NCBI RefSeq assembly: GCF_902459465.1
Contig: NC_047066.1
Span: 4,314,377-4,378,376, forward strand
DNA: 64,000 nucleotides
Source of the DNA: Asterias rubens
Taxonomy: Eukaryota; Echinodermata; Asteroidea; Forcipulatida; Asteriidae
Direction: 5' to 3'
Shown: positions 1 through 13,734 of the stretch, one piece after another
Position numbering within the stretch: position 1 is the first letter of the stretch
Layout of the letters: the number at the start of each line of letters is the position of its first letter
Notes under the pieces: generated by a model
Databases searched by the model: none
What the model was told of the DNA's origin: nothing
The model's input: only the letters and a program-made list of their open reading frames with translations
Position numbers and translations under genes: made by a program

Positions 1-345
1 TTTATTTTAATCGCGATATATCGCCGACAATATATCGCGTTATTCGGTATCTTCGCGATTAATTAAATTTGACTTCATCGGTCTTCAAACTCCCAGTGAA
101 AGTTGTAGAAGAGACAGTTATAGCATAAGAGAGGTGTTCTAATGACCTATTCTTCTGGTTTTACTCCAAACCTATGGGGTGCAAGATGTCTCAGCTAGGA
201 AATACATCGTGATCTTGCGATACTTAATCGATATCGCGATATATCGCGATATATCGATATTTCGATTAAAACCAAATCGATCCGATATCGAAATCGTTTC
301 CAAATTAGTATCGCGATATTCGATAATATCGTGATATCGCCCAAG
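1..345. repeat. AT-rich self-complementary TATCGCGATA repeat
   Basis: Two clusters (1-60 and about 215-345) of overlapping ATATCGCGATATATCG-type words, which are self-complementary and rich in CpG despite high A+T. No coding signal is visible. The stretch should lie in an intron of the kinesin gene, whose next exon would be beyond the left edge. Probably part of a dispersed palindromic element; the family is not identified. Confidence 0.6.
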
Positions 346-380
346 CTTAGCACTGACAGAGTTTAGATAAAGTTGATTCA

Positions 381-4790
<4,410 letters not shown>

Positions 4791-4841
4791 CTGTCAAAAT
4801 CAATCAAAATTTTAATCAATCTTATTAAATTATTGGAAACA

Positions 4842-4985
4842 ATTTCTGTACCCTGCCACCACTTTTTCACAAGTTTTTAGGTAAATAAGATACTATTTTA
4901 TTTCTTAACATCTACATCTATTCAGCTACTTTTCAAAGCCTTTATAATGAATGAAAAAGTGGTGGCAGGATACAGAAACTTTTCG
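4842..4985. mobile_element. Family D inverted-repeat element, variant
   Basis: Inverted ends contain CTGCCACCACTTTTTCA and TGAAAAAGTGGTGGCAG around an AT-rich centre with GGTAAATAAGATACTAT. It is the same design as the copies at 14309-14443 and 33409-33541, but with a CTGCC in place of the GCGCC core. Confidence 0.75.
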
Positions 4986-5245
4986 AAATTCTTTGTTTTG
5001 TTTTGTCCACTCTTTACAAAAAATTGAAAATTTACATCTAAAATTAATGAAATTGAAATTGAAAAATCCAAAACAAGACAGTAACATTTATATCTATAAC
5101 CATAAACAAAATTGTTCATTATCGGTCGTTTCTTAAAATTTGTCATTATCAGTCGTACGACCAATAATGACAAATTTCGTGGAAAAAGGATTACAGCACC
5201 CCAGTTACTGGAGACAGTACAGTGTACCACTACACCAACGAACTA

Positions 5246-5366
5246 GCCCACCTTGTTCGGCTGTTGGCTGGGCTCTCTTTTAACATCGATCTTGCGACTG
5301 TGAAAATTCTGACCGATGTTAAAAGAGAGCCATAACACAGCCCAACAAGCATGACAAGGTGGGCTA
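5246..5366. mobile_element. Inverted-repeat element, family M
   Basis: Inverted ends TAGCCCACCTTGTTCGGCTG and complement, with inner GGCTCTCTTTTAACATCG and its complement. A diverged relative spans about 30868-31092. Confidence 0.7.
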
Positions 5367-5797
5367 AACAACAAGGGGCCTACAAAAAATACAACAGAAC
5401 ATAACAACATACATAATAAAAAAAAGGTTTACAGTTGAAAGCATTTTGGTTTTTGGTAATCATGTTTTTAAGATGTTTGTTGAGCACAAATCAATGGAGG
5501 AGTCCATATGGCTAAGAGTAAGACCAAGCTTAGCTATGAAGTTGGAGCAATTCTTAATTTTGGAAAGAACGACAAGCATCTTGTTGTGTTGTGAAGTTCC
5601 TGATCCTCCCACATTCATTCGTGCACAAATTAAAGCAGTTTGTATTGGGTCAGTCACGTTCGAAGTTGATTGCTGCCATGCTGGTCATGACCGATCATTG
5701 CAGCGACCATGAAGTTTTTCAATAACAAAATTAGAATTAAGTTTACATAATTGTCTTCGAATCTTGTCAATAAAAGTTGAATAAAATCAAAATTTAC

Positions 5798-5870
5798 CTT
5801 TCCGATAGAGGAGCTGAAACACAACACGTCAACACGTCGCAGTCAAATCTACCACCAAATTTATCAGCTG
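5798..5870 (-). other. KIF22: Probable 5' noncoding exon of KIF22
   Basis: On the minus strand the sequence CTATCGGAAAG is followed by GTAAATTTTG, a good donor, and the coding exon's ATG at 4790 is directly preceded by an acceptor. The transcription start is not determined; the right border is a guess. Transcript data would settle it. Confidence 0.45.
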
Positions 5871-5937
5871 GAAATTCAACCAATCAGCGTTGAGAATTTC
5901 GTGTTCGATTGTTGGTTACTCTTTACTCTTAATCAAG
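5800..5937. promoter_or_regulatory. Bidirectional promoter of KIF22 and PAGR1
   Basis: Fewer than 150 bases separate the inferred first KIF22 exon (minus) from the first PAGR1 exon (plus). A CCAAT box on the plus strand sits at 5880-5884, in AACCAATCAGCG. No TATA box is obvious. Head-to-head spacing this short implies a shared promoter; this is inferred from layout, not from transcript evidence. Confidence 0.5.
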
Positions 5938-6000
5938 ATGGCGGCTTCCTTGAGCTTCGTTTGTTTCTTTGCCGTGTTTACTGTTTCCTATGTGGTCTGA
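5938..6000 (+). other. Upstream ORF in PAGR1 first exon (20 residues, hydrophobic)
   Basis: ATG in a strong context (AAGATGG) opens a 20-codon frame that ends in TGA before the donor at 6040 (CTTG|GTGAGT). The peptide begins MAASLSF and is almost entirely hydrophobic, like a signal or membrane peptide. The PAGR1 start is in the next exon at 7419, so this would be a translated uORF in the PAGR1 leader. Confidence 0.5.
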
Positions 6001-6879
6001 GCATGGAGTAAGGAAGGACATCATTCATACGTAAACTTGGTGAGTGTTTGTTGGTGGTAGATAAAGATCTGACTTGTTTCCTAGTCATGCTAGTCGTTTT
6101 GGTAAACCACACTCGTTTGTTGTTTAGCCCAAATTCCGGACAGTATTAAATATGTATAACAATGATTACCCCCCGCAAAGCAAACGCGCAAAAACTTTGT
6201 CTTTTTGATTTGAAGAAAGTATCATTGGAATATCATTTACGTTGGATTAAGTTAGATAGTTTTGTCAAGTTGGAATTAGTCTGATTTTCTGACTGAAGTG
6301 AAGTGAAGGGATAGTGACAACTTTGTGTAGATAATTTTAATTCAAATTCTATCTAACTTTTCTTCGCTCGTGCAAGCGCCAAATTTCTGGGCTAGCTGTG
6401 AAGTGTAGAATGCCTAGAACGTGGAGTTGTGCATGCACACAAACTAGATATCACAAGCCAAAATTCCCAGCCAACCTGTGAAGTTAGTTATCGCAACTAC
6501 TGTGAAATACGCTTGACGAGAATACCCTGCTTCTGCAAATGTCGATTCTTTGCTCTAAACAGCGCACAGCCATGAAATTGGGCCCTGGATTACCCACAAC
6601 CCAAACGCAACACTGCAGCAGAATTAGTTGCGATAATGTAACCCTCGGCCGTCGGCAGGAGGGGCAACTACAACAGAAAATAATTTATTTTCTATATTTT
6701 ACTTAATTTCATTGTTAATAAATATTAATTTTTATTTGAGAAAATAGTATTAGCTGTTGCACTTACCTTTTAAATCACCTATTATTATAGTATAAAATGC
6801 AAACCAAATTTAATCAGCAATGTTTTGATGCTAGCAGAGCATGTCTTTCTTAAATGAAGGCAAATAACAACTTTTATTA

Positions 6880-6965
6880 TTTATTATTAAAAGTATTATT
6901 TATACAGGGCAGCCCGTCATCAGTGTAAAAAAACACTGTTCTCCCTGGGGGCCCTGTAGAAAAAG
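6880..6965 (-). mobile_element. LINE/SINE 3' tail fragment
   Basis: On the minus strand the sequence GGGCCCCCAGGGAGAACAGT, then GGGCTGCCCTGTATAAATAA and an AT-rich run, has the look of a CR1/L2-type 3' end. It lies in PAGR1 intron 1. The rest of that intron (6040-6880, 6966-7396) holds no exon I can see; 7020-7250 is purine-rich. Confidence 0.4.
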
Positions 6966-7418
6966 CGAAACGCAGAACAAGAGATAAACAAATACACATG
7001 TATAAAGTACAAACCTCACAAAAGCAACAACAGCACTCTATACCACCAGGCACAAAATCAGAGAAAAACAAGGCAACAAAAAGCCAACAAACATGAACAG
7101 AAATTTAGTGAAGTGGAAGTACATGAATACTATAGAGAGAGAGAGCTGGACAAAAAGCAAGGGGTAAACAATAAAAAGAGAGACAAAGGGGGGTTTGGTT
7201 GGAGAGAAGGGGTGACTTGACCACAATAAGAAGATAGAAACACAAAGGACAATATCAATGGTGGGAGTAGAGAAAAAAGAATAGTAATTAGTTCAATACT
7301 AGTTTAATACCAGGAGGTCATCCATGAGTGTCAGGGTTATCCTGTTTTTTTTAAGTATGTGTTTTTGTTTTACTTTTATCTTTTCCATTTGTTTAGGTTT
7401 TCAATAAAACCTGTCAAA

Positions 7419-10043
7419 ATGATGGCCACCGAGGAAAAACCAGCCGAGGTTCCCGTTACGGAGCAAGCAATCAGTTCAGAGTCCAAACAAGTGGAGGTCG
7501 ATGCAGATACCTCTACACAAATAGAAACAGAAGTTGCTCCAACAAACGAAGAACCAGAACCCGAGGTGAAAATGGAGACGGATGAAACACAGTTAGAAGA
7601 CTCAAGCAATGTCAATGCAGAGGTAGTTGAACCTATGGAAACTAAACCAGCAGAACCCATAGCAGAACCTATAGCCGAAACTGAACCCGAAACCAAAGAG
7701 AAAGAAGTGGAGGACGTCGAACCAGCTAAGAAAGAGGTGGAGGTTATTGAGAAAGATGATGAAGAAGTAAAAGTTAGTGATGAGAAAGATGTTAAAGAAG
7801 GAGCTGTAGAGGAAACACCCAAAGAACTCGTGGAGGAAAAGGAAATTGTTGTCGAGGATAAGGTTGATCCCGTCGTCGCCCCAAACTCATGTGAACAGGT
7901 GAACGAGCAAGTACTTTGTAAAGAAGAGTCTACAGAAATAATTGAAGACTGGGATGTTTTAGGAACAGACGATGAGGAAGGAGAGGTCGCTCAGGATAAG
8001 AAGCGATCTGGAGTGTGGATGCCCAACGCCAACATCATCATCGACCTCTACCAGAAGCTCGACAAGGAGGGGGTTCTGGAGCTGCAGTGGAAGTGCCCGG
8101 GGAGACGTCAACCTGAGAAGGAAAAAACAGAGAATGAGGAGACGGAGAAGATGGAGGAAGAGATCGAGACGAAGGAAACTGAAGAAAAGAAAGAGTAAGT
8201 TTGTTTGTCCCCAAAATGAAATAACTGTATCGATAAGAGAAGGAAGGTAGTAGTAACTACTTAGGGGACAAGCCAAGTACACACTTATATACAAGAAAGT
8301 AATGGGTGAATGAGTTCAACAACAAAAGGTGGAGTCAGTGACTAAAGAGCATCTACTCCTGGTAGTGGGACAGGAAACCAAAACCCTTTTAGGTCCTTTA
8401 TCAATACAGTTTAGGTTTATATTTTGTTTGTATCTACTTGCCAGGTAGATGTTCTTCATGCTTTTTTAGTCTACTACTGCAGAGTAGATTTTCTGGAATT
8501 CTAGAGACTTCTCAGTTCTGAAAAGAACTGTCCTGCTTTTTAACTACTATCTGGCAGAAGGTAGAACATCAGCCATGATTACTATTTTTGCTTTAGTGTA
8601 TTAAGAAGACTTCTTGTTTTAATATAAACTTCAATACCCCACAGTGAGTTCTTAATTGGCATCAATGTTTCTACATGTACTAGCCTGCTCTAGTCACCAA
8701 GTTGTCAAGTTTTGTAATCTTGTATCTTCTCTGTGGATGGTTGTCAGAAGAATCCTTGTTTGACAAATTTTAACTTGCTTTTTTTTTCACAGGGAAGAGG
8801 AACCCACAGAGTTTGATTTTGACATTGATACTCCATCCATTACAAGCATGACTCCAAGACGGACACCAGGTAAGTCTATTGTACATTAGTATTAGTATTA
8901 TCTATTCAGTCTACCACAGTTAAGGGCACTGGAAACCTTTGGTAATTGTCAAAGACCAGTCTTCTCACTTGGTGTATCCAAACAATATGCATAACATAAC
9001 AACTCTGTGCAAATTTGGACTCAATTGGTCATCGAAGTTGCAAGGGAATATTGAAAGTAAAGACATTCTTGTTGCACAAATTTGTGTGCTTTCGCTTCAG
9101 GCCTGAAGTCTTTTATTATTTGAGCGAGAAATTACCTCTTTCTCAAAAACTATGTTACTTCAGAGGGAGCTGTTTCTCACAATGTTTTATACTATGAACA
9201 GTTCTCCATTGCTCATTACCAGGTTAGTTTTCATGCTAACAATTGTTTTAAGTAATTACCAATAGTGCCCAGTGCATTTAAAGCTCAACATTTGCATTAG
9301 GTCCCAATATATGGTGCTGCTTACCACAAAATTATTGGTTTGTGACCTACAGAATTATGCTGTATGGACTGCCATAGATAACTTTGAACATTTTTGGAAC
9401 ACGCTTGTCGGCCATGGAATGAGCATGTGGGTCTAGACCAGCATGTACTTCATCTTATGGCTAATGTGCACGTTCCCAGTATTTGCAAAGTTGTCCTACC
9501 CTGTGTCAGTAGAGATGTTAGCGCCCTCTTGTGACTATTTCTGTTTATTGTTGACTCAGCCATTTTATACCCGAGTTGAATTTAGTTGAGGAGTTAGTTT
9601 GATCATCAGCATGCATGTTTTCTCTGGCTAACATGCACATTCCCAGGACTTGTAATGTTGCCTTACCCTGTGTCTTTAGAGGTGTTAGAGCCCTCTTGTG
9701 ACTTTAATAACAAATTGAAGAAAAGAAGCTATTTGTTTACTTGTTTATCATGACATGAAATTGGCCCACCTACGCCCCCCTTACAAGGTAAAAAATGCGG
9801 CAAATTCCTAAATGTTACAACAAAGTACTTTATTTTCTTGTCTTTGTTTTAGGCAGTGGTCATGCCCAAGGAAGTGGCAAGAAGCGAGTAGCCAGAATGG
9901 ACAAGATCTTCAACGATATGATGAGACACAAGAGGATTGACGAGGAACTGCAGAGGTTTGGAGAAGACGATGATGAGCCAAATAAAACAGACACAACACC
10001 ACAGAGAGCCATCGGCAAGTTTAGAATCAGAAAAGATTTCTGA
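7419..10043 (+). CDS. PAGR1: PAGR1 homologue (PAXIP1-associated glutamate-rich protein 1)
   Basis: Small acidic partner of PTIP/PAXIP1 in the MLL3/MLL4 (KMT2C/D) histone H3K4 methyltransferase complex; nuclear. Coding exons 7419-8194, 8793-8869 and 9853-10043 join in frame to 347 residues (human 254). The first ~190 residues are a Glu/Val-rich low-complexity tail. The conserved part starts at EDWDVLGTDDEE, then WMPNANIIIDLYQKLDKEGVLELQ, PTEFDFD, RRTPG and RMDKIFNDMMRHKRIDEEL, the same blocks in the same order as human PAGR1. Two ATGs are adjacent (7419, 7422); the exon begins at 7397 after a TTTGTTTAG acceptor. A noncoding first exon ends at 6039. The final exon is partly triplicated downstream. 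A candidate polyA signal lies at 10511-10516. Confidence 0.92.
8420..8610 (-). mobile_element. Family G element, truncated copy
   Basis: Minus-oriented copy recognised by CTACTTGCCAGGTAGAT, CTACTACTGCAGAGTAGAT and the TTCTGAAAAGAACTG hairpin. It lacks the TATA-like and hammerhead part. It lies in PAGR1 intron 2. Confidence 0.65.
8922..9283. mobile_element. Family A TTAA element
   Basis: Family A, about 350-390 bp: inverted ends TTAAAGGCAGTGGACACTAT / complement, inner GAGACCTCA...TGAGGTCTC hairpin and TTTCACAGGTTTGTTATTTT block. This copy is in the reverse orientation. The ends overlap TTAA at most copies, which suggests a piggyBac-type TTAA target. Confidence 0.75.
9461..9705. repeat. Intronic tandem duplication (~167 bp apart)
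   Basis: A block with CTAATGTGCACGTTCCCAG, CCTACCCTGTGTC and GCCCTCTTGTGACT occurs at 9461 and again, diverged, at 9628. Two-copy duplication within the last PAGR1 intron. Confidence 0.6.
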
Positions 10044-10370
10044 TCTTACGTTCCTCAGGGATGCCGTGGCCGAGCGGTTAAGCTTGGTGGACTCAGGTTT
10101 TCAGGCCTTGTACTGCAAAGGTTTGGAGAAGACGATGATGAACCAAATAGAACAGACACAACACCACAGAGAGCCATCGGCAAGTTTAGAATCAGAAAAG
10201 ATTTCTGATCCTACGTTCCTCAGGGATGCCGTGGCCAAGCAGTTTAGCGTGATGGACTCAAGTTCTCAGGCCTGATACTGCAGAGGTTTGGAGAAGACTC
10301 TTGTGAACCAAATAAAACAGACACAACACCACAGAGAGCCATTGGCAAGTTTAGAATCAGAAAAGAAAGC
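9949..10370 (+). repeat. 165-bp tandem triplication of PAGR1 terminal exon with tRNA-Ser-like spacer
   Basis: The end of the PAGR1 coding exon (from GGTTTGGAGAAGAC to the stop) recurs with a period of 165 bp: the shared GGTTTG starts at 9955, 10120 and 10285. Spacers at about 10060-10110 and 10224-10275 contain GATGCCGTGGCCGAGCGG TTAAG then GGACTCAGG, matching the 5' half and A box of a tRNA-Ser. The third unit ends in an unrelated sequence shared with family I2. The copies keep near identity to the coding exon, so the event is recent. Whether the extra copies are spliced in or simply lie in the 3' UTR cannot be seen here. Confidence 0.85.
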
Positions 10371-10460
10371 TTTCTACTATCATTATCTTCAAACGGTGTA
10401 AGTTTAATGTAAATCTGTGGACATTGTGACATTGTGTTACAAAAAGTACCAGACACTCTA
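10371..10460. repeat. Family I2 fragment
   Basis: Shares the CATTATCTTCAAAC, GTAAGTTTAATGTAAATCTG and TGGACATTGTG words with the longer copies at 42990-43385 and 62098-62470. Confidence 0.5.
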
Positions 10461-10510
10461 ACTTAGAGCTAGCCTTAAGTTTCTAATAACTCCTTGGACT
10501 ATCTTTGTGT

Positions 10511-10516
10511 AATAAA
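10511..10516 (+). terminator. Candidate PAGR1 polyadenylation signal
   Basis: AATAAA about 470 bases after the PAGR1 stop, in non-repeat sequence just before a family A element. Candidate only. Confidence 0.4.
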
Positions 10517-10562
10517 CCCCAGGCCCGTCTTCATAGGGCTGCTTCAACTGACAAATATCGCT

Positions 10563-10940
10563 TAAAGGCAGTGGACACTTTTGGTAATTACTTAAAATAA
10601 TTATTAGCATAAAACCTTTCTTGGTGACGAGTAATTGATGGTATAAAACATTGTGAGAAACGGCTCCCTCTGAAGTGCCATAGTTTTCGAGAAAGAATTA
10701 ATTTTCCACAAATTTGATTTTGAGACCTCAGATTTAGAACTTGAGGTCTCGAAATCAACCATCTAAACGCACACAACTTCGTGTGACAAGGGCATGTTTT
10801 CTTTCATTTTTATCTCGCAAGTTCAAAGACCGTTTGAGCTCAAATTTTGACAGGTTTCTTATTTTATGCATATGATGAGATACACAAAATGTGAAGGCTA
10901 GTCTTTGACAATTACCAAAAGTGTCAACTGTCTTTAACAG
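10563..10940. mobile_element. Family A TTAA element
   Basis: Near full-length copy with both TTAA-containing ends and the internal GAGACCTCA hairpin. It lies between PAGR1 and the KCTD gene. Confidence 0.8.
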
Positions 10941-11824
10941 GATTTTCATATTAAGCTTTTTTAGTTTGTATTTAGCTTAAATTTGTGCTTAATCAGCTCT
11001 ATGAAATTTAGCCCTGGTTAGTGGGACCGGTACACTCCAAATGACGCTCTCTATAAGGCCAAGTAAAAAAAAAAACATGTTTCGCGTCCCCGCCCGCTTC
11101 CTTTTTACAGGCCGCCTCCTTTTCTATTTTATTTTTTATTTTATTTTTTTATGCACATTTTTTTTTTTTTTTTTAAATAGGGTTATTTTAAATGATCTCA
11201 GCAAAAACAATCTGAATGTCTTGTCTGAATGCCTCGACTAAATTGTTTTGTGTATTTCAGCAGTAGAAAAAACAATGGATGTTTGACATTTTAACAAAGA
11301 ATGGCGGCCATCTTGAAATAAAAAAAAAAAAGCCCCTCTTCCTCCTTTTTTTGAAAAACCCGGACGTGAAACATGTTTTTTTTTTACTCGGCCTAAGTAT
11401 TTCTATTTCCCAGAGCTTGGGACAGTGTCTAAAGCAGAATGGAACAAGTATTGGATTTTAACACAAATTTAAAAAAAATTTAATGAACAAATTAATACTC
11501 AAAGCTGCAGATGATATTTTCTAACTTGTTGACATTTTCAAAAGAAAAACAAAATGAGAAATTTTCTTAATAACAGCTTTTCAATTTATATATTTCTTCT
11601 AAATATTCAAAACAATGTTGACTTTAATAGTCAAGAAAATATGTTGTCCACAGCTTTGCACAATGGCTATACATGTACGTGTAGCATAGTAGGATAACTT
11701 TGGGGGTTAATTCACTTTGTAAAAAGCATTAACCCTTACTCCCTAGGCCCATGCAACCCGAATCCCCAATATCCTGTACCTTATGGTAAGTCAACACAAA
11801 AATATGGCAACTTGGATAATAAAG
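10941..11824. other. Intergenic, no gene seen
   Basis: A/T-rich sequence with several A and T homopolymers (about 11065-11185 and 11320-11390). Open frames here are short and low in complexity. I see no exon or RNA gene. Confidence 0.5.
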
Positions 11825-12495
11825 GTATGCCTAGTCTTTGCCCAAGACATAAGTGCTCGATATTGGAAAGTGTACTACGCTCAGTTGTAAATCGCTAAAG
11901 CGCGCCCTCTTTTAGTATGATTTAGCCAACTTGACTGGCGAGCTTGAGACTAGTCTAGGGAGCAACCAGTCAAGTTGGTTAAAGCCATTAACCACTTTCA
12001 GAACAGAAAAAATATGCACAGATTTACAAACAACTTACAGGGTTTAAAGAAGGTAATGGTGAAAGACTTCTCTTGAAATATTATTCCATGAAATGCTTTA
12101 CTTTTTGAGAAAACATTAAAACAACTATCAATTCTCGCTAACGAGAATTACAGATTTATTTTAAACACTTGTCATGACACGGCGAAACGTGCGGAAACAA
12201 GGTATGGGTTTTCCCAATATTTACTCCCGACTCCGATGAACGATTGAGCCTAAATTTTCACAGGTTTGTTAATTTATATATACGTTGTGATACACGAAGT
12301 GTGGGCCTTTGGACAATACTGTTTACCGAAAGTGTCCGATGGCTTTAACCAACTTGACCGTTGAGCTTGAAACTAGTCTAGTGAGCAACCAGTCAAGTTG
12401 GTTAAATCATACTATAAGAGGGCGTGCTTTAGCAATTTCCTGAGAGTAGTACACTATCCAATATCGAGCACTTACGTCTTGGGCCAAGACTAAGG
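11825..12495. mobile_element. Foldback element, family P, with a nested TTAA element
   Basis: Long inverted arms: CCAAGACATAAGTGCTCGAT, GCGCGCCCTCTTTTAGTATG and CAACTTGACTGG near 11845-11985 recur inverted near 12355-12490. The centre is occupied by a family I element at about 11985-12353. Confidence 0.8.
11985..12353. mobile_element. Family I TTAA element nested in family P
   Basis: Ends resemble TTAAAGCCATTGGACCCTTT in inverted orientation. Inner words are AACTTACAGGGTTTA, TCTCGTTATCGAGAATTACA and GACACGGCGAAACGTGCGG. A close copy is at 50655-51026. Confidence 0.75.
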
Positions 12496-12555
12496 TATGC
12501 CTGGCCCCATGATAAACAATATTGTCATTTAGGCCTACTATTTTCAACCCTCTGG

Positions 12556-12738
12556 ATTAGACCGATCCATTAGGCTCCGCCCACGACGCACATGTGAGCA
12601 AGAACACGTGAGCCTCTCCAATGTCTTTCTGCACAACTCTGCCGCGCGCGCCAAGCATACGCGCATGCATGTCGGACCTTCGTTGCGTTGTGATTGGTCA
12701 ATACGCAATGGGGCGGAGCTTAATGGATCAGTCTATTG
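12556..12738. mobile_element. Inverted-repeat element, family C (CpG-rich)
   Basis: 25-bp inverted ends with GATCCATTAGGCTCCGCCC, and a GC-rich centre with CCGCGCGCGCCAAG and CGCATGCATGTCGGACC. A second copy in the opposite orientation lies at 21885-22073. Confidence 0.8.
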
Positions 12739-13399
12739 GACAACTTCTTGAAGAGGATTTTGGAGGGTTGGCTACATTTTCAGAGTTAATATTTCCAGGC
12801 TTTCTGACATTGTCAAAAGATAAAGAAAACAAATCCTAAATTGGTTAATTGACTGCTCTTTTATATGTATCATTTTTACACACTTCACCAAATGATGCTC
12901 TCTTGTGGTTAAGAACATTGTTTTATTTCAACTTTGAAGTTTAATAAAACATAAGTGTACATATTTTTAACAGAACATATCGAATTTGTTATTCTTCTTC
13001 AATGCCTCAAAGAGGGTATCAGTCTGCTTTTTATTGGTTAAACTTAATTACACAAAAAACAACACCAGTGAGAAGTATTTGAAGCTCCAAGCTTTATATG
13101 TTTCATGTTTTATTGTAAATATCATTTGTCCCCATAAAAAAAAACATGACCCAGCCAAGGTAATGCACATGGTGGGAGTCATGCCAAAATAAAATTACTT
13201 TTGTGATGCAAATTCAGCCCTAAATTCAAGTTCTTGGAACTTGGATTGGTCATAAACATGTTGACAAGTGTTCAGTGTGGTCGACGACTAGATACTAAAA
13301 GTTTATCACCACCAACCCAAAGGTTTATACCAATTCTAAAAATAGACACATGAGCTGTGCGGAGGGCATGGAGAAAAAGAAGGAAGGGTGTTCCTGTCA
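12739..13399. other. Upstream region of KCTD gene, no gene seen
   Basis: Unique-looking A/T-rich sequence without recognised repeat or exon. It may contain distal promoter sequence of the KCTD gene. Confidence 0.4.
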
Positions 13400-13407
13400 T
13401 GACGTCA
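13400..13407. promoter_or_regulatory. Perfect CRE (TGACGTCA)
   Basis: Palindromic CREB/ATF consensus about 330 bases upstream of the KCTD start codon, in non-repeat sequence. Function is inferred from the motif and position only. Confidence 0.4.
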
Positions 13408-13734
13408 TAATTTAATTCATCATCAATGAAATCCAACGTGACATCACTGCCGCTGCATGTATAGTGCACGTATATGGGATGTACAGTGCAAATCACCGGT
13501 AGTGTTTGACATGTACATGATGAAGATAGACGGCGCGTCGTCGTTCGTACACACCAAAGATCGTACAAACACACACATCCATACAAACGACGGAGTGTGC
13601 AGACAGGTGAAGTGGAAATCTCGCCCGAGTTTGCTGTTTTAAAAGCAATCTTGAGCTATTCTACGTGAAATAGTTCACACCAATCCAGAGTTTAGATATC
13701 ATAGATCCCCACAACAACCATTGATTCCGACGTT

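Noticed and set aside
7376-7822. 148-codon ORF antisense to PAGR1
   Set aside because: Its Ser/Thr-rich sequence is the reverse complement of the Glu-rich PAGR1 exon.
10060-10110. tRNA-Ser gene
   Set aside because: Only the A-box half is recognisable; there is no B box or acceptor-stem pairing, and it is part of the 165-bp duplication.
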